Below, piece after piece: positions 43,895 through 53,413 of a stretch of 64,000 bases of DNA. Source of the DNA: Rhizobiaceae bacterium CPCC 101076. Lineage in GTDB: Bacteria; Pseudomonadota; Alphaproteobacteria; Rhizobiales; Methylopilaceae. A program made the translations under genes and the position numbers. Every line of letters starts with the position of its first letter. Position 1 is the stretch's first letter. Below the pieces are notes generated by a model. It had not been told where the DNA came from. It saw only the letters and a program-made list of their open reading frames with translations, and did not search any database. The stretch covers positions 248,001 through 312,000 of the forward strand of contig QDFX01000002.1 of assembly GCA_003347645.1 (NCBI GenBank), read 5' to 3'.

Positions 43895-46321
43895 TTATTC
43901 CTCGGTCACCACCTTCGGCAGCGACCGCTTCACGCTCGGGACCGAGCCCTTCTTCGCCCGCGCGGCGGGCTTAGGCCTGGGCTTTGGCTTCGGCTTGGCG
44001 ACGCGCGGCTCCGTGACGATCTTCTCCGGCTTCGGCTCGATGCGGCCTTCGGGAAATTCGAAGCCGAGCTTCGAGTCCTTGCCGTCCGCTTCCAGCACCA
44101 CCTTCACGGCGCCGCCGTGCTGCAGCTTGCCGAACAGAACCTCCTCCGCGAGCGGCTTCTTGATCGTCTCCTGGATGAGGCGGGCAAGCGGCCGCGCGCC
44201 CATCGCCGGGTCATAGCCCTTCTCGGCCAGCCAGGTGCGCGCCTCGTCGGAGAGCTCGATCGTGACGTTGCGGTCGGCGAGCTGGGCCTCGAGCTGGAGG
44301 ACGAACTTGTCGACAACCCGCTGCACCACCTCCGGCGGCAGGCCGGAGAAGGCGACGATGGCGTCGATCCGGTTGCGGAATTCCGGCGCGAACAGCCGGT
44401 TCACCGCTTCCGTATCCTCGCCCTCGCGCTTCGTGCGGCCAAACCCGATCGGCGGCCGGGCCATATCGGACGCGCCCGCATTCGTCGTCATGATCAGGAT
44501 GACGTTGCGGAAATCGACCGTCTTGCCGTTGTGATCGGTCAGCTTGCCGTGATCCATGACCTGCAGAAGGATGTTGAACAGGTCCGGATGCGCCTTCTCG
44601 ATCTCGTCGAGCAGGAGCACGCAATGGGGATGCTGGTCGACACCGTCGGTCAGCAGGCCACCCTGGTCGAAGCCGACATAGCCGGGAGGCGCGCCGATCA
44701 GCCGCGAGACGGTGTGGCGCTCCATGTATTCCGACATGTCGAACCTGAGCATCTGCACGCCGAGGATATCGGCGAGCTGCTTTGCGACCTCGGTCTTGCC
44801 GACGCCGGTCGGACCCGAGAACAGGTACGAGCCGATCGGCTTCTCGACATCGCGCAAGCCGGCGCGGGCGAGCTTGATCGCCGAGGACAGGGCGTCGATT
44901 GCCTTGTCCTGGCCGTAGACGACCCGCTTCAGGTTCGCCGTCAGGCTGCGGAGCACCTCGGCGTCGTCCTTCGACACCGACTTCGGCGGGATGCGGGCGA
45001 TCGATGCGACGGCCGCCTCGATCTCCTTCAGGCCGATGGTCTTCTTCCGCTTGCTCTCCGGCAGCAGCATCTGCGAGGCACCGGTCTCGTCGATCACGTC
45101 GATCGCCTTGTCCGGCAGCTTGCGGTCATGGATGTAGCGTGCCGACAGCTCCACGGCGGCCTTGATCGCCTCGTTGGTGTAGCGGATGCGGTGGAAGCTC
45201 TCGTAATAGGGCTTCAGGCCCTTCAGGATCTCGATCGCATCCGGGATGGTCGGTTCGGCCACGTCGATCTTCTGGAAGCGCCGCACCAGAGCGCGGTCCT
45301 TCTCGAAATGCTGGCGATATTCCTTGTACGTCGTCGAGCCCATGCAGCGGAGCGAGCCATTGGCCAGCGCCGGCTTCAGCAGGTTCGAGGCGTCCATGGC
45401 GCCGCCCGAGGTCGCGCCCGCACCGATCACGGTGTGGATCTCGTCGATGAACAGGATCGCGCCGGGGGTGTTCTCCAGCTCCTTCACGACCTGCTTCAGA
45501 CGCTCCTCGAAGTCGCCGCGATAGCGGGTGCCAGCAAGTAGCGCGCCCATGTCGAGCGAGAAGACGACGGCGTCGTCCAGCACGTCCGGCACCTCGCCGC
45601 GCACGATCCGCCGCGCCAGGCCTTCGGCGATGGCGGTCTTGCCGACGCCGGGATCGCCGACGAACAGCGGATTGTTCTTCTGCCGGCGGCAGAGAATCTG
45701 GATCGTCCGCTGGATCTCGGTGTCGCGGCCGATCAGCGGATCGATCTTGCCGTCGCGCGCCTTCTTGTTGAGGTTGACCGTGTAGGCGTCGAGTGCGTCG
45801 GCCTTCTTCTTGCCGCCGTCGTCGCTGCCGGTCGACTGCTCCTCGTCATTGCCGGTCTTCGGCCGCGCGTCGCCCGAACCGGGCCGCTTGGCGATGCCGT
45901 GGCTGATATAGTTGACCGCGTCGTAGCGCGTCATGTCCTGCTCCTGCAGGAAATACGCGGCGTGGCTCTCGCGCTCGGCGAAGATCGCGACGAGCACGTT
46001 GGCCCCGGTCACTTCTTCGCGGCCGGACGACTGGACATGGATCACGGCGCGCTGGATGACGCGCTGGAAGCCGGCCGTCGGCTTCGAATCCTCGTGGCCG
46101 TCGGTCACCAGGTTGTCGAGTTCCGCGTCGACATATTCGGCGAGATTCCGCTTCAGCTGGTCGATATCGACATTGCAGGCGCGCATCACCGCGACCGCAT
46201 CGCTGTCGTCGATCAGCGACAGGAGCAGGTGTTCGAGGGTGGCATACTCGTGGCTGCGCTCGTTGGCGAGCGCCAGCGCGCGATGGAGAGTCTGCTCTAG
46301 GCTATGTGAGAAAGTCGGCAA
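43895..46321 (-). CDS. clpA: ATP-dependent Clp protease ATP-binding subunit ClpA
   Basis: 808 residues from TTG 46321, seven bases after the clpS stop; the GTGAGG ribosome-binding site supports this over longer frames, and the residues then read [19 protein letters not shown] as in ClpA. An N-domain (1-140), AAA1 with Walker A GDPGVGKT at 222-229, AAA2 with GPTGVGKT, an IGF-type loop (PIGFGRT) for docking on ClpP, and a Lys/Pro-rich C-terminal tail are seen. ClpA unfolds proteins for ClpP, choosing N-degron substrates through ClpS. Confidence 0.96.
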   Translation of the reverse strand: MPTFSHSLEQTLHRALALANERSHEYATLEHLLLSLIDDSDAVAVMRACNVDIDQLKRNLAEYVDAELDNLVTDGHEDSKPTAGFQRVIQRAVIHVQSSGREEVTGANVLVAIFAERESHAAYFLQEQDMTRYDAVNYISHGIAKRPGSGDARPKTGNDEEQSTGSDDGGKKKADALDAYTVNLNKKARDGKIDPLIGRDTEIQRTIQILCRRQKNNPLFVGDPGVGKTAIAEGLARRIVRGEVPDVLDDAVVFSLDMGALLAGTRYRGDFEERLKQVVKELENTPGAILFIDEIHTVIGAGATSGGAMDASNLLKPALANGSLRCMGSTTYKEYRQHFEKDRALVRRFQKIDVAEPTIPDAIEILKGLKPYYESFHRIRYTNEAIKAAVELSARYIHDRKLPDKAIDVIDETGASQMLLPESKRKKTIGLKEIEAAVASIARIPPKSVSKDDAEVLRSLTANLKRVVYGQDKAIDALSSAIKLARAGLRDVEKPIGSYLFSGPTGVGKTEVAKQLADILGVQMLRFDMSEYMERHTVSRLIGAPPGYVGFDQGGLLTDGVDQHPHCVLLLDEIEKAHPDLFNILLQVMDHGKLTDHNGKTVDFRNVILIMTTNAGASDMARPPIGFGRTKREGEDTEAVNRLFAPEFRNRIDAIVAFSGLPPEVVQRVVDKFVLQLEAQLADRNVTIELSDEARTWLAEKGYDPAMGARPLARLIQETIKKPLAEEVLFGKLQHGGAVKVVLEADGKDSKLGFEFPEGRIEPKPEKIVTEPRVAKPKPKPRPKPAARAKKGSVPSVKRSLPKVVTEE

Positions 46322-46328
46322 CTCGGCC

Positions 46329-46691
46329 TCACTTCTTTTCCATGACGCATTGCAAAGGGTGCTGGTGCCGGCGCGCAAAGTCCATGACCTGCGTCACTTT
46401 TGTTTCAGCAACTTCATAGGTGAAAATGCCGCACTCACCGACACCGTTGTGGTGCACGTGCAACATCACCCTTGTGGCCGCTTCGCGGTCCTTATTGAAA
46501 AAACGCTCTAGGACGTGGATCACGAATTCCATCGGCGTGTAGTCGTCGTTCAGCAGTAGAACGCGGTACATGCTCGGTTTTTTGGTCTTCGAGCGCGTCT
46601 TGGGGATAACGGCGGTTCCTGCCCCTGACCCGTTACCGTCGTCGTCCCGCTTTGCGGGCCCGGCCATCCAGTTGGCCCTGTAGTCGGTCAT
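46329..46691 (-). CDS. clpS: ClpS N-degron adaptor
   Basis: 120 residues from ATG 46691 (a TTG two codons earlier is possible). A disordered N-terminus precedes the ClpS core [20 protein letters not shown], whose Asn-Asp-Asp and Met form the N-end pocket, and [17 protein letters not shown], which contacts the ClpA N-domain. It delivers substrates with bulky N-terminal residues to ClpAP. Operon with clpA. Confidence 0.96.
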   Translation of the reverse strand: MTDYRANWMAGPAKRDDDGNGSGAGTAVIPKTRSKTKKPSMYRVLLLNDDYTPMEFVIHVLERFFNKDREAATRVMLHVHHNGVGECGIFTYEVAETKVTQVMDFARRHQHPLQCVMEKK

Positions 46692-47002
46692 GTCCAATCC
46701 GCAGCCTACGTGGATTCCCCTGTCCCTCTGAACCTAAGTCCTGTGGAACGCTCTCGCCGCATAATCTAAGACTGCCCCCGCCGCTTCGCCAGAGCGTATG
46801 AGCACTACCCGTCGGATAACGACGGGTAGGAACTCTTGAGCGGCCTGTCCCGGAGAGAGATTCTTCGTCGGAATTAATCATTCCGCTTAACCCCTCCGTA
46901 ACCGCAACCCAGCCATCCTCCTTTGTGTGCGGTGGCTACGGGAGCCGTCGCGCTGGGGGTGCTTCAACCGGTCCATGGGCAGGGCCGGATAAGAGGGTTT
47001 TG
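46692..47002 (+). other. 311-base divergent region between clpS and the DD-carboxypeptidase gene
   Basis: No gene seen. It must carry both promoters. Its main feature is a ten-base perfect palindrome arm pair at 46805-46829 (separate entry). A run CCGGAGAGAGATTC at about 46854 is not followed by a start codon in frame with either gene. Confidence 0.5.
46805..46829. promoter_or_regulatory. Perfect inverted repeat upstream of DD-carboxypeptidase gene
   Basis: CTACCCGTCG (46805-46814) and CGACGGGTAG (46820-46829) are exact reverse complements around GATAA. It lies 174 bases before the carboxypeptidase start and 114 bases before clpS. No T tract follows, so an operator or leader hairpin is more likely than a terminator. 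Confidence 0.45.
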
Positions 47003-48772
47003 ATGGTGCGTGGCGTGTCCTTCTTCCGCTCGAAGATCGTTCTCTCGGTGCTGGCTTCGGCTCTCCTGTTCGCTTTCGCGAGCGAGCCTGCCGACGCCGC
47101 GAAGAAGCCTGCCCAGAAGAAAGAGGCTTCCCGCAAGGCCAAGCGCTCCAAGGGCGGCGGTGGCGGCTACAATCCTCCCTATGCGGCCCTCGTGGTAGAC
47201 GCCAACAGTGGCAAGGTCCTGTTCGCCGACAGCCCCGACGAGCTCCGTCACCCGGCTTCGCTGACCAAGGTCATGACGCTCTACATCCTCTTCGAGGAAC
47301 TCGAGCGCGGCTCGATGACCCTCGATACCCCGCTCAAGGTTTCTGCCGAGGCATCGCGCCAGGCGCCGTCGAAGCTCGGCCTGCTGCCCGGCGAGACGAT
47401 CCGCGTCGAGGACGCCATCAAGGCACTGGTGACGAAGTCGGCGAACGACGTCGCCGTCGCCATTGCTGAAAATATTTCCGGTTCCGAGTCCGCCTTCGCC
47501 GCGCGCATGACGCAGAAGGCCCGTGCACTGGGAATGTCGCGCACCGTCTATCGCAACGCCTCGGGTCTGCCGAATGACGGCCAGATCACGACGGCGCGCG
47601 ACCTCGTCGTCCTCGGCCGCGCCATCCAGGACCGTTATCCGCGCCAGTTCCGCTATTTCTCGACGAAGAGCTTCGTCTGGAAGGGCCGCACGATCGGCAG
47701 CCATAATCGCCTCGTCGGCTCGGTGAAGGGCGTCGACGGCATCAAGACCGGCTATGTCCGCGCCTCGGGCTTCAATCTCCTGACCTCGGCCAATGACGGC
47801 GGCCGCCGCATCGTCGCCACCGTCCTCGGCGGCCGTTCCGGCGCCTCGCGTGACGCGGCCATGCGCCAGCTCGTTGCCCAGAACCTGCCGAAGGCCGCGA
47901 CAGGCCGCACCGCACCGGCCATCGCGGAGGCTCAAGTCCCGGAAGCTGTCGCCAAGGCCATTCCGACTCCCGTCGCTGCTCCCGCCCGCATCGCCCCGCC
48001 GATGCCGAGCACCGCCGTCCTGACGCCGATGCCGCGCCCGCTCGTCCCACAGGTCCGTCCGGCCGTCGTCGCCGCGGCTGCAAACACCACCTCGCCTGCG
48101 GCTCCCGCACCCGTTGCCGCCGAGCCTGTGGACCTCGCTGCGTCGGCCGAAGTGCCCGATCCCGCGACCATATCTTCGGACGCCGTATCGCGCCGCATCG
48201 CGATGGCCACCGCCGTCGCAACCACGACGCCCGGCTCGTCGGATGACGGCATGCGCTGGGTCGTAGGCGCTCAGCCGAAGCAGACCGGCTCGGTCGCAAC
48301 GGCATATGCCGGCGGCACCACGCCGGGTTCCGCTCCTGTCCGCCGCGAAACCATTCGCGCCTCGGCCTCTTCTCCGCCGCCTGTCCGCGTCGCCACCGCT
48401 GCTCCGATCGAAGCCAGCATGTTCCCGGCGCCGGCCCATCCGAACCAGATGGCGCTCGCCAGCCAGGCGATCGAGGCCGCCACGCCTTCGCAAGCTACCG
48501 CCGCCGCCTCGTCCAACTCCGTCGCCCGCTCCGGCTGGATCATCCAGATCGGCGCCACTCCGGACGCCGCCCAGGCCAAGGCCCTGATCGATCGCGCCGC
48601 GCCGACGGTGCACAAGGTCGACGGCCGCGCCGAGGCGTTCACCGAAACCGTCGCGAAGGGCGAACAGACGCTCTATCGCGCCCGCTATGCCGGCTTCAGC
48701 GAGAAAACCGCCGACGCCGCCTGTAAGGCGCTGAAGAAATCAGCGCTCTCCTGCTTCACGATCAAGAACTGA
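47003..48772 (+). CDS. D-alanyl-D-alanine carboxypeptidase with C-terminal SPOR domain
   Basis: 589 residues from ATG 47003 (GAGGG ribosome-binding site). Signal peptide to about residue 32 (cut near ADAA). Peptidase S11 motifs: SLTK at 86-89 (catalytic Ser86, Lys89), SAN at 146-148, KTG at 248-250. A low-complexity Ala/Pro linker (about 290-510) leads to a SPOR domain (about 512-589, SGWIIQIGATPDAAQAKALI) that binds denuded septal peptidoglycan. It trims pentapeptides in the periplasm, probably at division or growth zones. The PBP5-type C-terminal amphipathic anchor is replaced by SPOR. Confidence 0.93.
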   Translation: MVRGVSFFRSKIVLSVLASALLFAFASEPADAAKKPAQKKEASRKAKRSKGGGGGYNPPYAALVVDANSGKVLFADSPDELRHPASLTKVMTLYILFEELERGSMTLDTPLKVSAEASRQAPSKLGLLPGETIRVEDAIKALVTKSANDVAVAIAENISGSESAFAARMTQKARALGMSRTVYRNASGLPNDGQITTARDLVVLGRAIQDRYPRQFRYFSTKSFVWKGRTIGSHNRLVGSVKGVDGIKTGYVRASGFNLLTSANDGGRRIVATVLGGRSGASRDAAMRQLVAQNLPKAATGRTAPAIAEAQVPEAVAKAIPTPVAAPARIAPPMPSTAVLTPMPRPLVPQVRPAVVAAAANTTSPAAPAPVAAEPVDLAASAEVPDPATISSDAVSRRIAMATAVATTTPGSSDDGMRWVVGAQPKQTGSVATAYAGGTTPGSAPVRRETIRASASSPPPVRVATAAPIEASMFPAPAHPNQMALASQAIEAATPSQATAAASSNSVARSGWIIQIGATPDAAQAKALIDRAAPTVHKVDGRAEAFTETVAKGEQTLYRARYAGFSEKTADAACKALKKSALSCFTIKN

Positions 48773-48804
48773 CGAGAAGAACCATGCAGCCGACCGCCGA
48801 AAGT

Positions 48805-49506
48805 TCAGCGTTGAGTGCGGAAGAGGACGTCCTTGGCCTGGTTGACCCTGCTCGCCAGATAGGTCGACCCTCCCTGGTCGGGATGCAGTTTCTTCATCAG
48901 CGCCCGGTGCGCGGCGCTGATTTCGGCCGCTCCAGCCCCCGGATCAAGCCCCAGGATCTGGTACGCCTCATCCTCGGTCATCGCGCCCTGGCCCGCCGCG
49001 TGTCCGCCCCCCGGATGCGCGTCGCCCTGCAGGTGTACTCTCCAACCGGGCACCCGGCCGTCCAGATAAGCTTCGAGTAAAGCGAAACCGGCCTGGTCCC
49101 GGGCCGAGACCTCGCGCGCAAGGTCGACGAGTTCGTATTCCGACAGGGCATCCAGATTCTTGTGGGCGTAACGGCCGGTCAGGACCGAGCCGCGCATCGC
49201 CCCGCTCGTTTTGTCGATCGCCATTGCCAGCATCGCCGTGCGACGGCGGACGATCGAGCCGTTCTTCAACGACAGCCTGAAGCCCGGATTCTTCGTCTTC
49301 GCCAGCACCGTCGCGCCGATGAACAGCAGCGGCAGGCCGTAGATCGTCTTTCCCGTCAGCGCGAGAAGGCCGCCGAGCAGGAGCGCGAACACCGCCCCGC
49401 CGAGCAGGAACAGATGTTTCCGGGAACCGGGGCTGTGATCGATCGAGTTCTTCGCCGACCAGAGAACGAGGGCTATCACAGCAAGCCCGACAAGGACGGT
49501 CAGCAT
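48805..49506 (-). CDS. Membrane-anchored J-domain protein
   Basis: 233 residues from ATG 49506. Two to three hydrophobic helices at the N-terminus (about 2-17, 30-47 and 52-68) are followed by a cytoplasmic part ending in a J domain whose HPD signature (LMKKLHPDQGG) lies near residue 210. The order membrane anchor then C-terminal J domain is unlike DnaJ and resembles DjlA/TIM14-type co-chaperones that recruit DnaK to membranes. Client unknown. Divergent from panC. Confidence 0.85.
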   Translation of the reverse strand: MLTVLVGLAVIALVLWSAKNSIDHSPGSRKHLFLLGGAVFALLLGGLLALTGKTIYGLPLLFIGATVLAKTKNPGFRLSLKNGSIVRRRTAMLAMAIDKTSGAMRGSVLTGRYAHKNLDALSEYELVDLAREVSARDQAGFALLEAYLDGRVPGWRVHLQGDAHPGGGHAAGQGAMTEDEAYQILGLDPGAGAAEISAAHRALMKKLHPDQGGSTYLASRVNQAKDVLFRTQR

Positions 49507-49598
49507 CACGGCGATCTCAAACCTTTCCTCGAAAGCACACGCCTTGGCGCGCGAGTGCCGCCTTGCTATGGCGTGCAGCCCATTCGGAGACAAGCACG

Positions 49599-50456
49599 AT
49601 GCCTGAGATCGTCCACACCAAGGCCGAACTCCGCGCCAGGGTCGCAAGCTGGAAATCGGCCGGCCAGACAGTCGCGCTCGTACCGACCATGGGCGCCCTT
49701 CATGCCGGCCATCTCGCGTTGGTGAAGCAAGCCGGAGACCATGCTGACCGCGTCGTGGTCTCCATCTTCGTCAATCCGGCCCAGTTCGCGCCGCACGAGG
49801 ACTTCGACCGCTATCCGCGCACGCTCGATACCGACAGCGCCGCCCTCTCGGCCGAGCGCGTGGACCTCATCTACGCACCCGCCGTGGAGGAGATGTATCC
49901 GGAAGGCTTCATCACCCGCGTCGCGCCGCAGGGCGGCCCGGCCTCCGGTCTCGAAAGCGATGCCCGCCCGCATTTCTTCGGCGGCGTCACGACCGTGGTC
50001 TCGAAGCTGTTCGGCCAGGTCCGGCCGGATGTCGCGATCTTCGGCGAGAAGGACTGGCAACAGCTTCAGGTCGTCCGCCGCATGAGCCGCGACCTCGACA
50101 TCGACGTCGAGGTCGTCCCCGGCCCGACCGTCCGGGAGCATGACGGCCTCGCTTTGTCATCACGCAACCGCTACCTCTCGCCGGAAGACCGTGCCGCCGC
50201 GCCCGCACTGCATCGCATCCTCACCGAGAGCGCCGCGCTTATCGGTCACGGCGCGCCGATCGGCGTGGTCATGGCCGATGCGCGTGAGGCGATCACCAAG
50301 GCAGGCTTCACGGTCGACTATGTCGAGGCCCGCCACGCGCTCACTTTGGACCCGATCGCCAGCACCCACGACGGCCCGATCCGCCTTCTGGTAGCCGCCC
50401 GCATCGGCGGGACGCGGCTGATCGACAACGTGCCGGTACCGCGCGGGCAGGACTGA
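49599..50456 (+). CDS. panC: Pantothenate synthetase
   Basis: 285 residues from ATG 49599, with GGAGA upstream; a start 12 codons earlier is less likely. The nucleotidyltransferase motif PTMGALHAGHL (HxGH) and the later KLFGQVRPDVAIFGEKDWQQ and SSRNRYLS (KMSKS-equivalent) elements are present. It joins pantoate and beta-alanine with ATP in coenzyme A synthesis. panB is not adjacent. Convergent with the next small gene, five bases apart. Confidence 0.95.
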   Translation: MPEIVHTKAELRARVASWKSAGQTVALVPTMGALHAGHLALVKQAGDHADRVVVSIFVNPAQFAPHEDFDRYPRTLDTDSAALSAERVDLIYAPAVEEMYPEGFITRVAPQGGPASGLESDARPHFFGGVTTVVSKLFGQVRPDVAIFGEKDWQQLQVVRRMSRDLDIDVEVVPGPTVREHDGLALSSRNRYLSPEDRAAAPALHRILTESAALIGHGAPIGVVMADAREAITKAGFTVDYVEARHALTLDPIASTHDGPIRLLVAARIGGTRLIDNVPVPRGQD

Positions 50457-50461
50457 TCAGC

Positions 50462-50734
50462 TCAGCGGTGAACCAGCCGCACGCACATCGCGGCCTGGAA
50501 TCCGGCCTTCTTGCCCACGGATTCCTGGACCTTGCCCGAGTCGACGAGTGGTCCGAGATGCGATCCGATCGCCTGCCTGAGCGTAGCGCCGTTCTCGGCC
50601 TTTACGATTGACGCGTTGTAGGTCTGCAGAGAAAGACCCGAGAGCTTCCGCGCGCATGCGTCCGCATCGGACCGGTCGGCAAGCGCGGGAGTTGCGAGAA
50701 GAACGAGAGCAGCGACAGACGATACACGCAGCAT
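50462..50734 (-). CDS. Small secreted protein, paralogue of the gene at 61.6 kb
   Basis: 90 residues with a signal peptide MLRVSSVAALVLLATPALA. The mature about 71 residues contain two Cys (in DADACARKLSG and AAMCVRLVHR) likely to form a disulphide in the periplasm. The protein at 61561-61836 shares the same start, Cys spacing and the ending CMRLVHR, so they are clearly related. Family and function unknown to me. Confidence 0.75.
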   Translation of the reverse strand: MLRVSSVAALVLLATPALADRSDADACARKLSGLSLQTYNASIVKAENGATLRQAIGSHLGPLVDSGKVQESVGKKAGFQAAMCVRLVHR

Positions 50735-50930
50735 GAAGGCCTCCTGGAATCAGAGGCACTCAGCGTGGGTGCGGCAAGGATTCACTGTCACTGGAAGCTC
50801 TAGGCTTATCCCCGTGATGAACCGGACTTGATCGTCACAATGCGGCCCAGCGTTGCGCGGATGACACCTGCCGGACATCGAACCGAAACTTACCTCCCTA
50901 CAAAGACACGGTCTGTATGGAGACAATCCG

Positions 50931-51029
50931 ATGCAAAACCACATCGCGATTGACGGTTTCGTCTCGCACCTCGTCCGCCTCGCCGGCGCTTTCGTCACCG
51001 TGGCGGGCCTCATCGTCTCGATCAATTGA
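50931..51029 (+). CDS. Possible 32-residue membrane microprotein
   Basis: ATG 50931, preceded by GGAGACAATCC as a ribosome-binding site, encodes a 32-residue peptide with a hydrophobic C-terminal helix (VRLAGAFVTVAGLIVSIN). It sits in an otherwise empty gap between two real genes. The hydrophobic helix and ribosome-binding site support translation; without homology it remains tentative. Confidence 0.4.
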   Translation: MQNHIAIDGFVSHLVRLAGAFVTVAGLIVSIN

Positions 51030-51155
51030 GGGCACCCCCTCTCCCGAGGGAGGCAATCACCGACGCTGATCGCTGACGTCAGCAAAATTCGCTTTTATCC
51101 AGCCGCGTGATCCCGCACTTTCGCGCCGGTTTTTCTCCGGCACAGGATCGCGCGG

Positions 51156-51806
51156 ATGTCCCTCACCCTCGTCATCGGCAACAAGGCCTATTCCTCGTGG
51201 TCGCTCCGACCCTGGATCGCGCTGAAGCAGGCCCGCATCCCGTTCGAGGAAAGGGTCATCCCGATCTACATCGAGGGTTCACGCGAGCAGATCCTCTCCC
51301 AGTCCCCGGCCGGCAAGGTACCGATCCTGAAGGACGGCGACGTCACGGTCTGGGATTCTCTGGCGATCATCGAATACCTCGCCGAGACCTATCCCGACGC
51401 CGGCATCTGGCCGAAGGACCCGGTGGCCCGCGCCATGGCGCGCTCGATCTCCGCCGAGATGCATTCCGGCTTCCTGGCGCTCCGCCGCCACTACACGATG
51501 AACGTCCGCCGGTCCTACACCGACTTTCCGATCGATCCGGAAGCCAATGAGAACATCGCCCGCATTGAGGAGATCTGGGCCGAGGCGCGCGGCCGGTTCG
51601 GCCAGGGCGGGCCATTCCTGTTCGGTGAATTCTCCGGAGCGGACGCGATGTACGCCCCCGTCGCCACTCGCTTCGAGACCTACAACGTCAAGCTCATGCC
51701 GGAAGCTCGCGCCTATGTCGACGCGATCCTCACGCTGCCGGCAATGCAGCAATGGTACGACGGCGCCAAGGCCGAGACCTGGGTCCTGCCGCAATACGAG
51801 TTCTGA
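51156..51806 (+). CDS. Glutathione S-transferase family protein
   Basis: 216 residues: an N-terminal thioredoxin fold (MSLTLVIGNKAYSSWSLRPW, with Ser in YSSWSLRP as probable glutathione-activating residue, then cis-Pro KVPIL and ESxAI-like DSLAIIEYL) and a C-terminal all-helical domain. It resembles the zeta/YfcF-like branch. Substrate unknown. Downstream DUF1489 is on the same strand 50 bases away. Confidence 0.88.
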   Translation: MSLTLVIGNKAYSSWSLRPWIALKQARIPFEERVIPIYIEGSREQILSQSPAGKVPILKDGDVTVWDSLAIIEYLAETYPDAGIWPKDPVARAMARSISAEMHSGFLALRRHYTMNVRRSYTDFPIDPEANENIARIEEIWAEARGRFGQGGPFLFGEFSGADAMYAPVATRFETYNVKLMPEARAYVDAILTLPAMQQWYDGAKAETWVLPQYEF

Positions 51807-51856
51807 CTGTCCACAGACCCTCTTGCGGCCAACGTTATCCGGGCGCAGGTAGAGGT

Positions 51857-52291
51857 ATGCCCCTTCACCTGCAAAAGCTCTGCGTCGGCGCGGAATCCTT
51901 CGAGGATCTGGAGGAGTGGATCGAGCAGACGCTCGAGGAGAAGCGTTCGCGCGGCCTCGCGGTCGAACAGGTGCATACCACCCGAATGGCGCCGAGCCGC
52001 GCTGAGGACCTGCTCGATGGCGGCTCGCTCTACTGGGTCATCAAGGGCGTCATGCAGGCGCGCCAGAGACTACTCGCTTTACGTTCCGTGACCGGAGCCG
52101 ACGGCATCTCCCGTTGCCAGCTAGTCCTCGATCCCGAACTCGTCCGCGTCGTGCCGCGCCCCTCACGCCCCTTTCAGGGCTGGCGCTATCTCGCCCACGC
52201 CGATGCCCCGAGCGATATGCGAGACGCGACGAAGGATGCCGGCCTGCCCGCGCATATCGTTGTAGAGCTGAAGGAACTGGGCCTGCTCTGA
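51857..52291 (+). CDS. DUF1489 protein
   Basis: 144 residues from ATG 51857. The sequence MPLHLQKLCVGAESFEDLEE and the central GSLYWVIKGVMQARQRLL match DUF1489 (PF07370), a soluble alphaproteobacterial family of unknown function. AGGTAGAGGT immediately before the ATG can serve as ribosome-binding site. Confidence 0.85.
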   Translation: MPLHLQKLCVGAESFEDLEEWIEQTLEEKRSRGLAVEQVHTTRMAPSRAEDLLDGGSLYWVIKGVMQARQRLLALRSVTGADGISRCQLVLDPELVRVVPRPSRPFQGWRYLAHADAPSDMRDATKDAGLPAHIVVELKELGLL

Positions 52292-52469
52292 CCCGATTTC
52301 CGGGGCGGCGAAGCCGAGCCCGGAACCCATACTCCGCAGCGTCTCGACTCCATTATCAGCACAGGGACTATGGATTCCGGGCTCGTCGCTTCGCGGCCCC
52401 GGAAAACACGCCGTCATCGCCTCGAATCGCGACCACAGCTAACATTCCGCGTCTTGCGAGGACCGATCA
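52292..52469. repeat. Extragenic long nested inverted repeat
   Basis: A 109-base palindromic element at 52297-52405 pairs TTTCCGGGGC with GCCCCGGAAA, GCGAAGC with GCTTCGC, GAGCCCGGAA with TTCCGGGCTC and CCATA with TATGG, in nested order. It forms one long bulged stem. This type of GGAACCC..GGGTTCC-like extragenic repeat is abundant in Bradyrhizobium-like genomes. The remaining bases up to the next gene show nothing. Confidence 0.65.
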
Positions 52470-53156
52470 TTGTTCGACTTCACGCCGCTCGACTACGTAG
52501 CGCTCGGCCTCTTCGCCCTGGCTTGGGTCGTCTATTACATCTACCTCGAATTCACCCAGCGAGGCGGCCTCAATGCGATCATGCACGAGGCGCGCGTCAC
52601 CTGGATGCGGCAGATGTACCACCGCGAGAACCGCATTCTCGACGGGCAGATCATGGGTGGTCTGCAGAACGGCACCGCCTTCTTCGCCTCGAGCTCGCTG
52701 CTGGCCATCGGCGGCACCCTGTCAGCACTCGGTACGACGGATACCGCTCTCGAAGTCCTCACCCACCTCCCGCTTGCCTCGCAGACGACCCGCGCAACGT
52801 TTGAGATCAAGGTCCTCGGGCTCGCGCTGATCTTCGCCTATTCTTTCTTCAAACTCGTCTGGTCATATCGACTGTTCAACTATGTCGCGATCCTGATCGG
52901 AGCGACGCCGATCGCCGGCAGCGTCACCGACGCCGAGGCGGAGATTGCCATCCAGCGTGCGGCCCGGATGAACATGGCCGCCGCTCGGCAGTTCAACCGG
53001 GGTCTTCGCGCCTTCTTCTTCGCCATCGCCTATCTCGGCTGGTTCGCTGGGCCGCTCGTCCTGATGGTGACGACACTGATCGTCACGATCGTTCTCTGGC
53101 GTCGGCAATTCGCCTCGGATTCGGTCGAGGCCGCCAGTTTCGGCGGTGAAGCATGA
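52470..53156 (+). CDS. DUF599 membrane protein
   Basis: 228 residues from TTG 52470, with GAGGA about eight bases upstream. Four transmembrane helices (about 8-26, 70-90, 108-138 and 183-210), with conserved FDFTPLDYVALGLF and SYRLFNYVAILIGA segments. DUF599 is a bacterial and plant family of unknown function. Coupled by ATGA overlap to the following DUF3253 gene. Confidence 0.85.
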   Translation: MFDFTPLDYVALGLFALAWVVYYIYLEFTQRGGLNAIMHEARVTWMRQMYHRENRILDGQIMGGLQNGTAFFASSSLLAIGGTLSALGTTDTALEVLTHLPLASQTTRATFEIKVLGLALIFAYSFFKLVWSYRLFNYVAILIGATPIAGSVTDAEAEIAIQRAARMNMAAARQFNRGLRAFFFAIAYLGWFAGPLVLMVTTLIVTIVLWRRQFASDSVEAASFGGEA

Positions 53157-53413
53157 GCGTTTCCGAACAGGTAATCGAGGAAACCATCCTCGACATGACG
53201 CGCAAGCACGGCACGGGAAAGAGTGTCGACCCCGGCGAAGTCGCCAAGGCGCTTGCCACGAAAGCCGGAGTGGACTGGCACAGCCTGATGCAACCGGTCC
53301 GCAAAGTCGCGATCCGCCTGGCCCGCGACGGCCATATCGCGATCCTGCGGAAGGGGAAGCCCGTGGATCCCGAGACGTTCAAGGGCGTCTACCGGCTGGC
53401 AGCGCCTGACTAA
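53153..53413 (+). CDS. DUF3253 protein
   Basis: 86 residues, overlapping the DUF599 stop as ATGA. The sequence (VIEETILDMTRKHGTGKSVD, then RLARDGHIAILRKGK) fits DUF3253, a small winged-helix-like domain of unknown function. It could bind nucleic acid, but nothing shows this directly. Confidence 0.82.
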   Translation: MSVSEQVIEETILDMTRKHGTGKSVDPGEVAKALATKAGVDWHSLMQPVRKVAIRLARDGHIAILRKGKPVDPETFKGVYRLAAPD

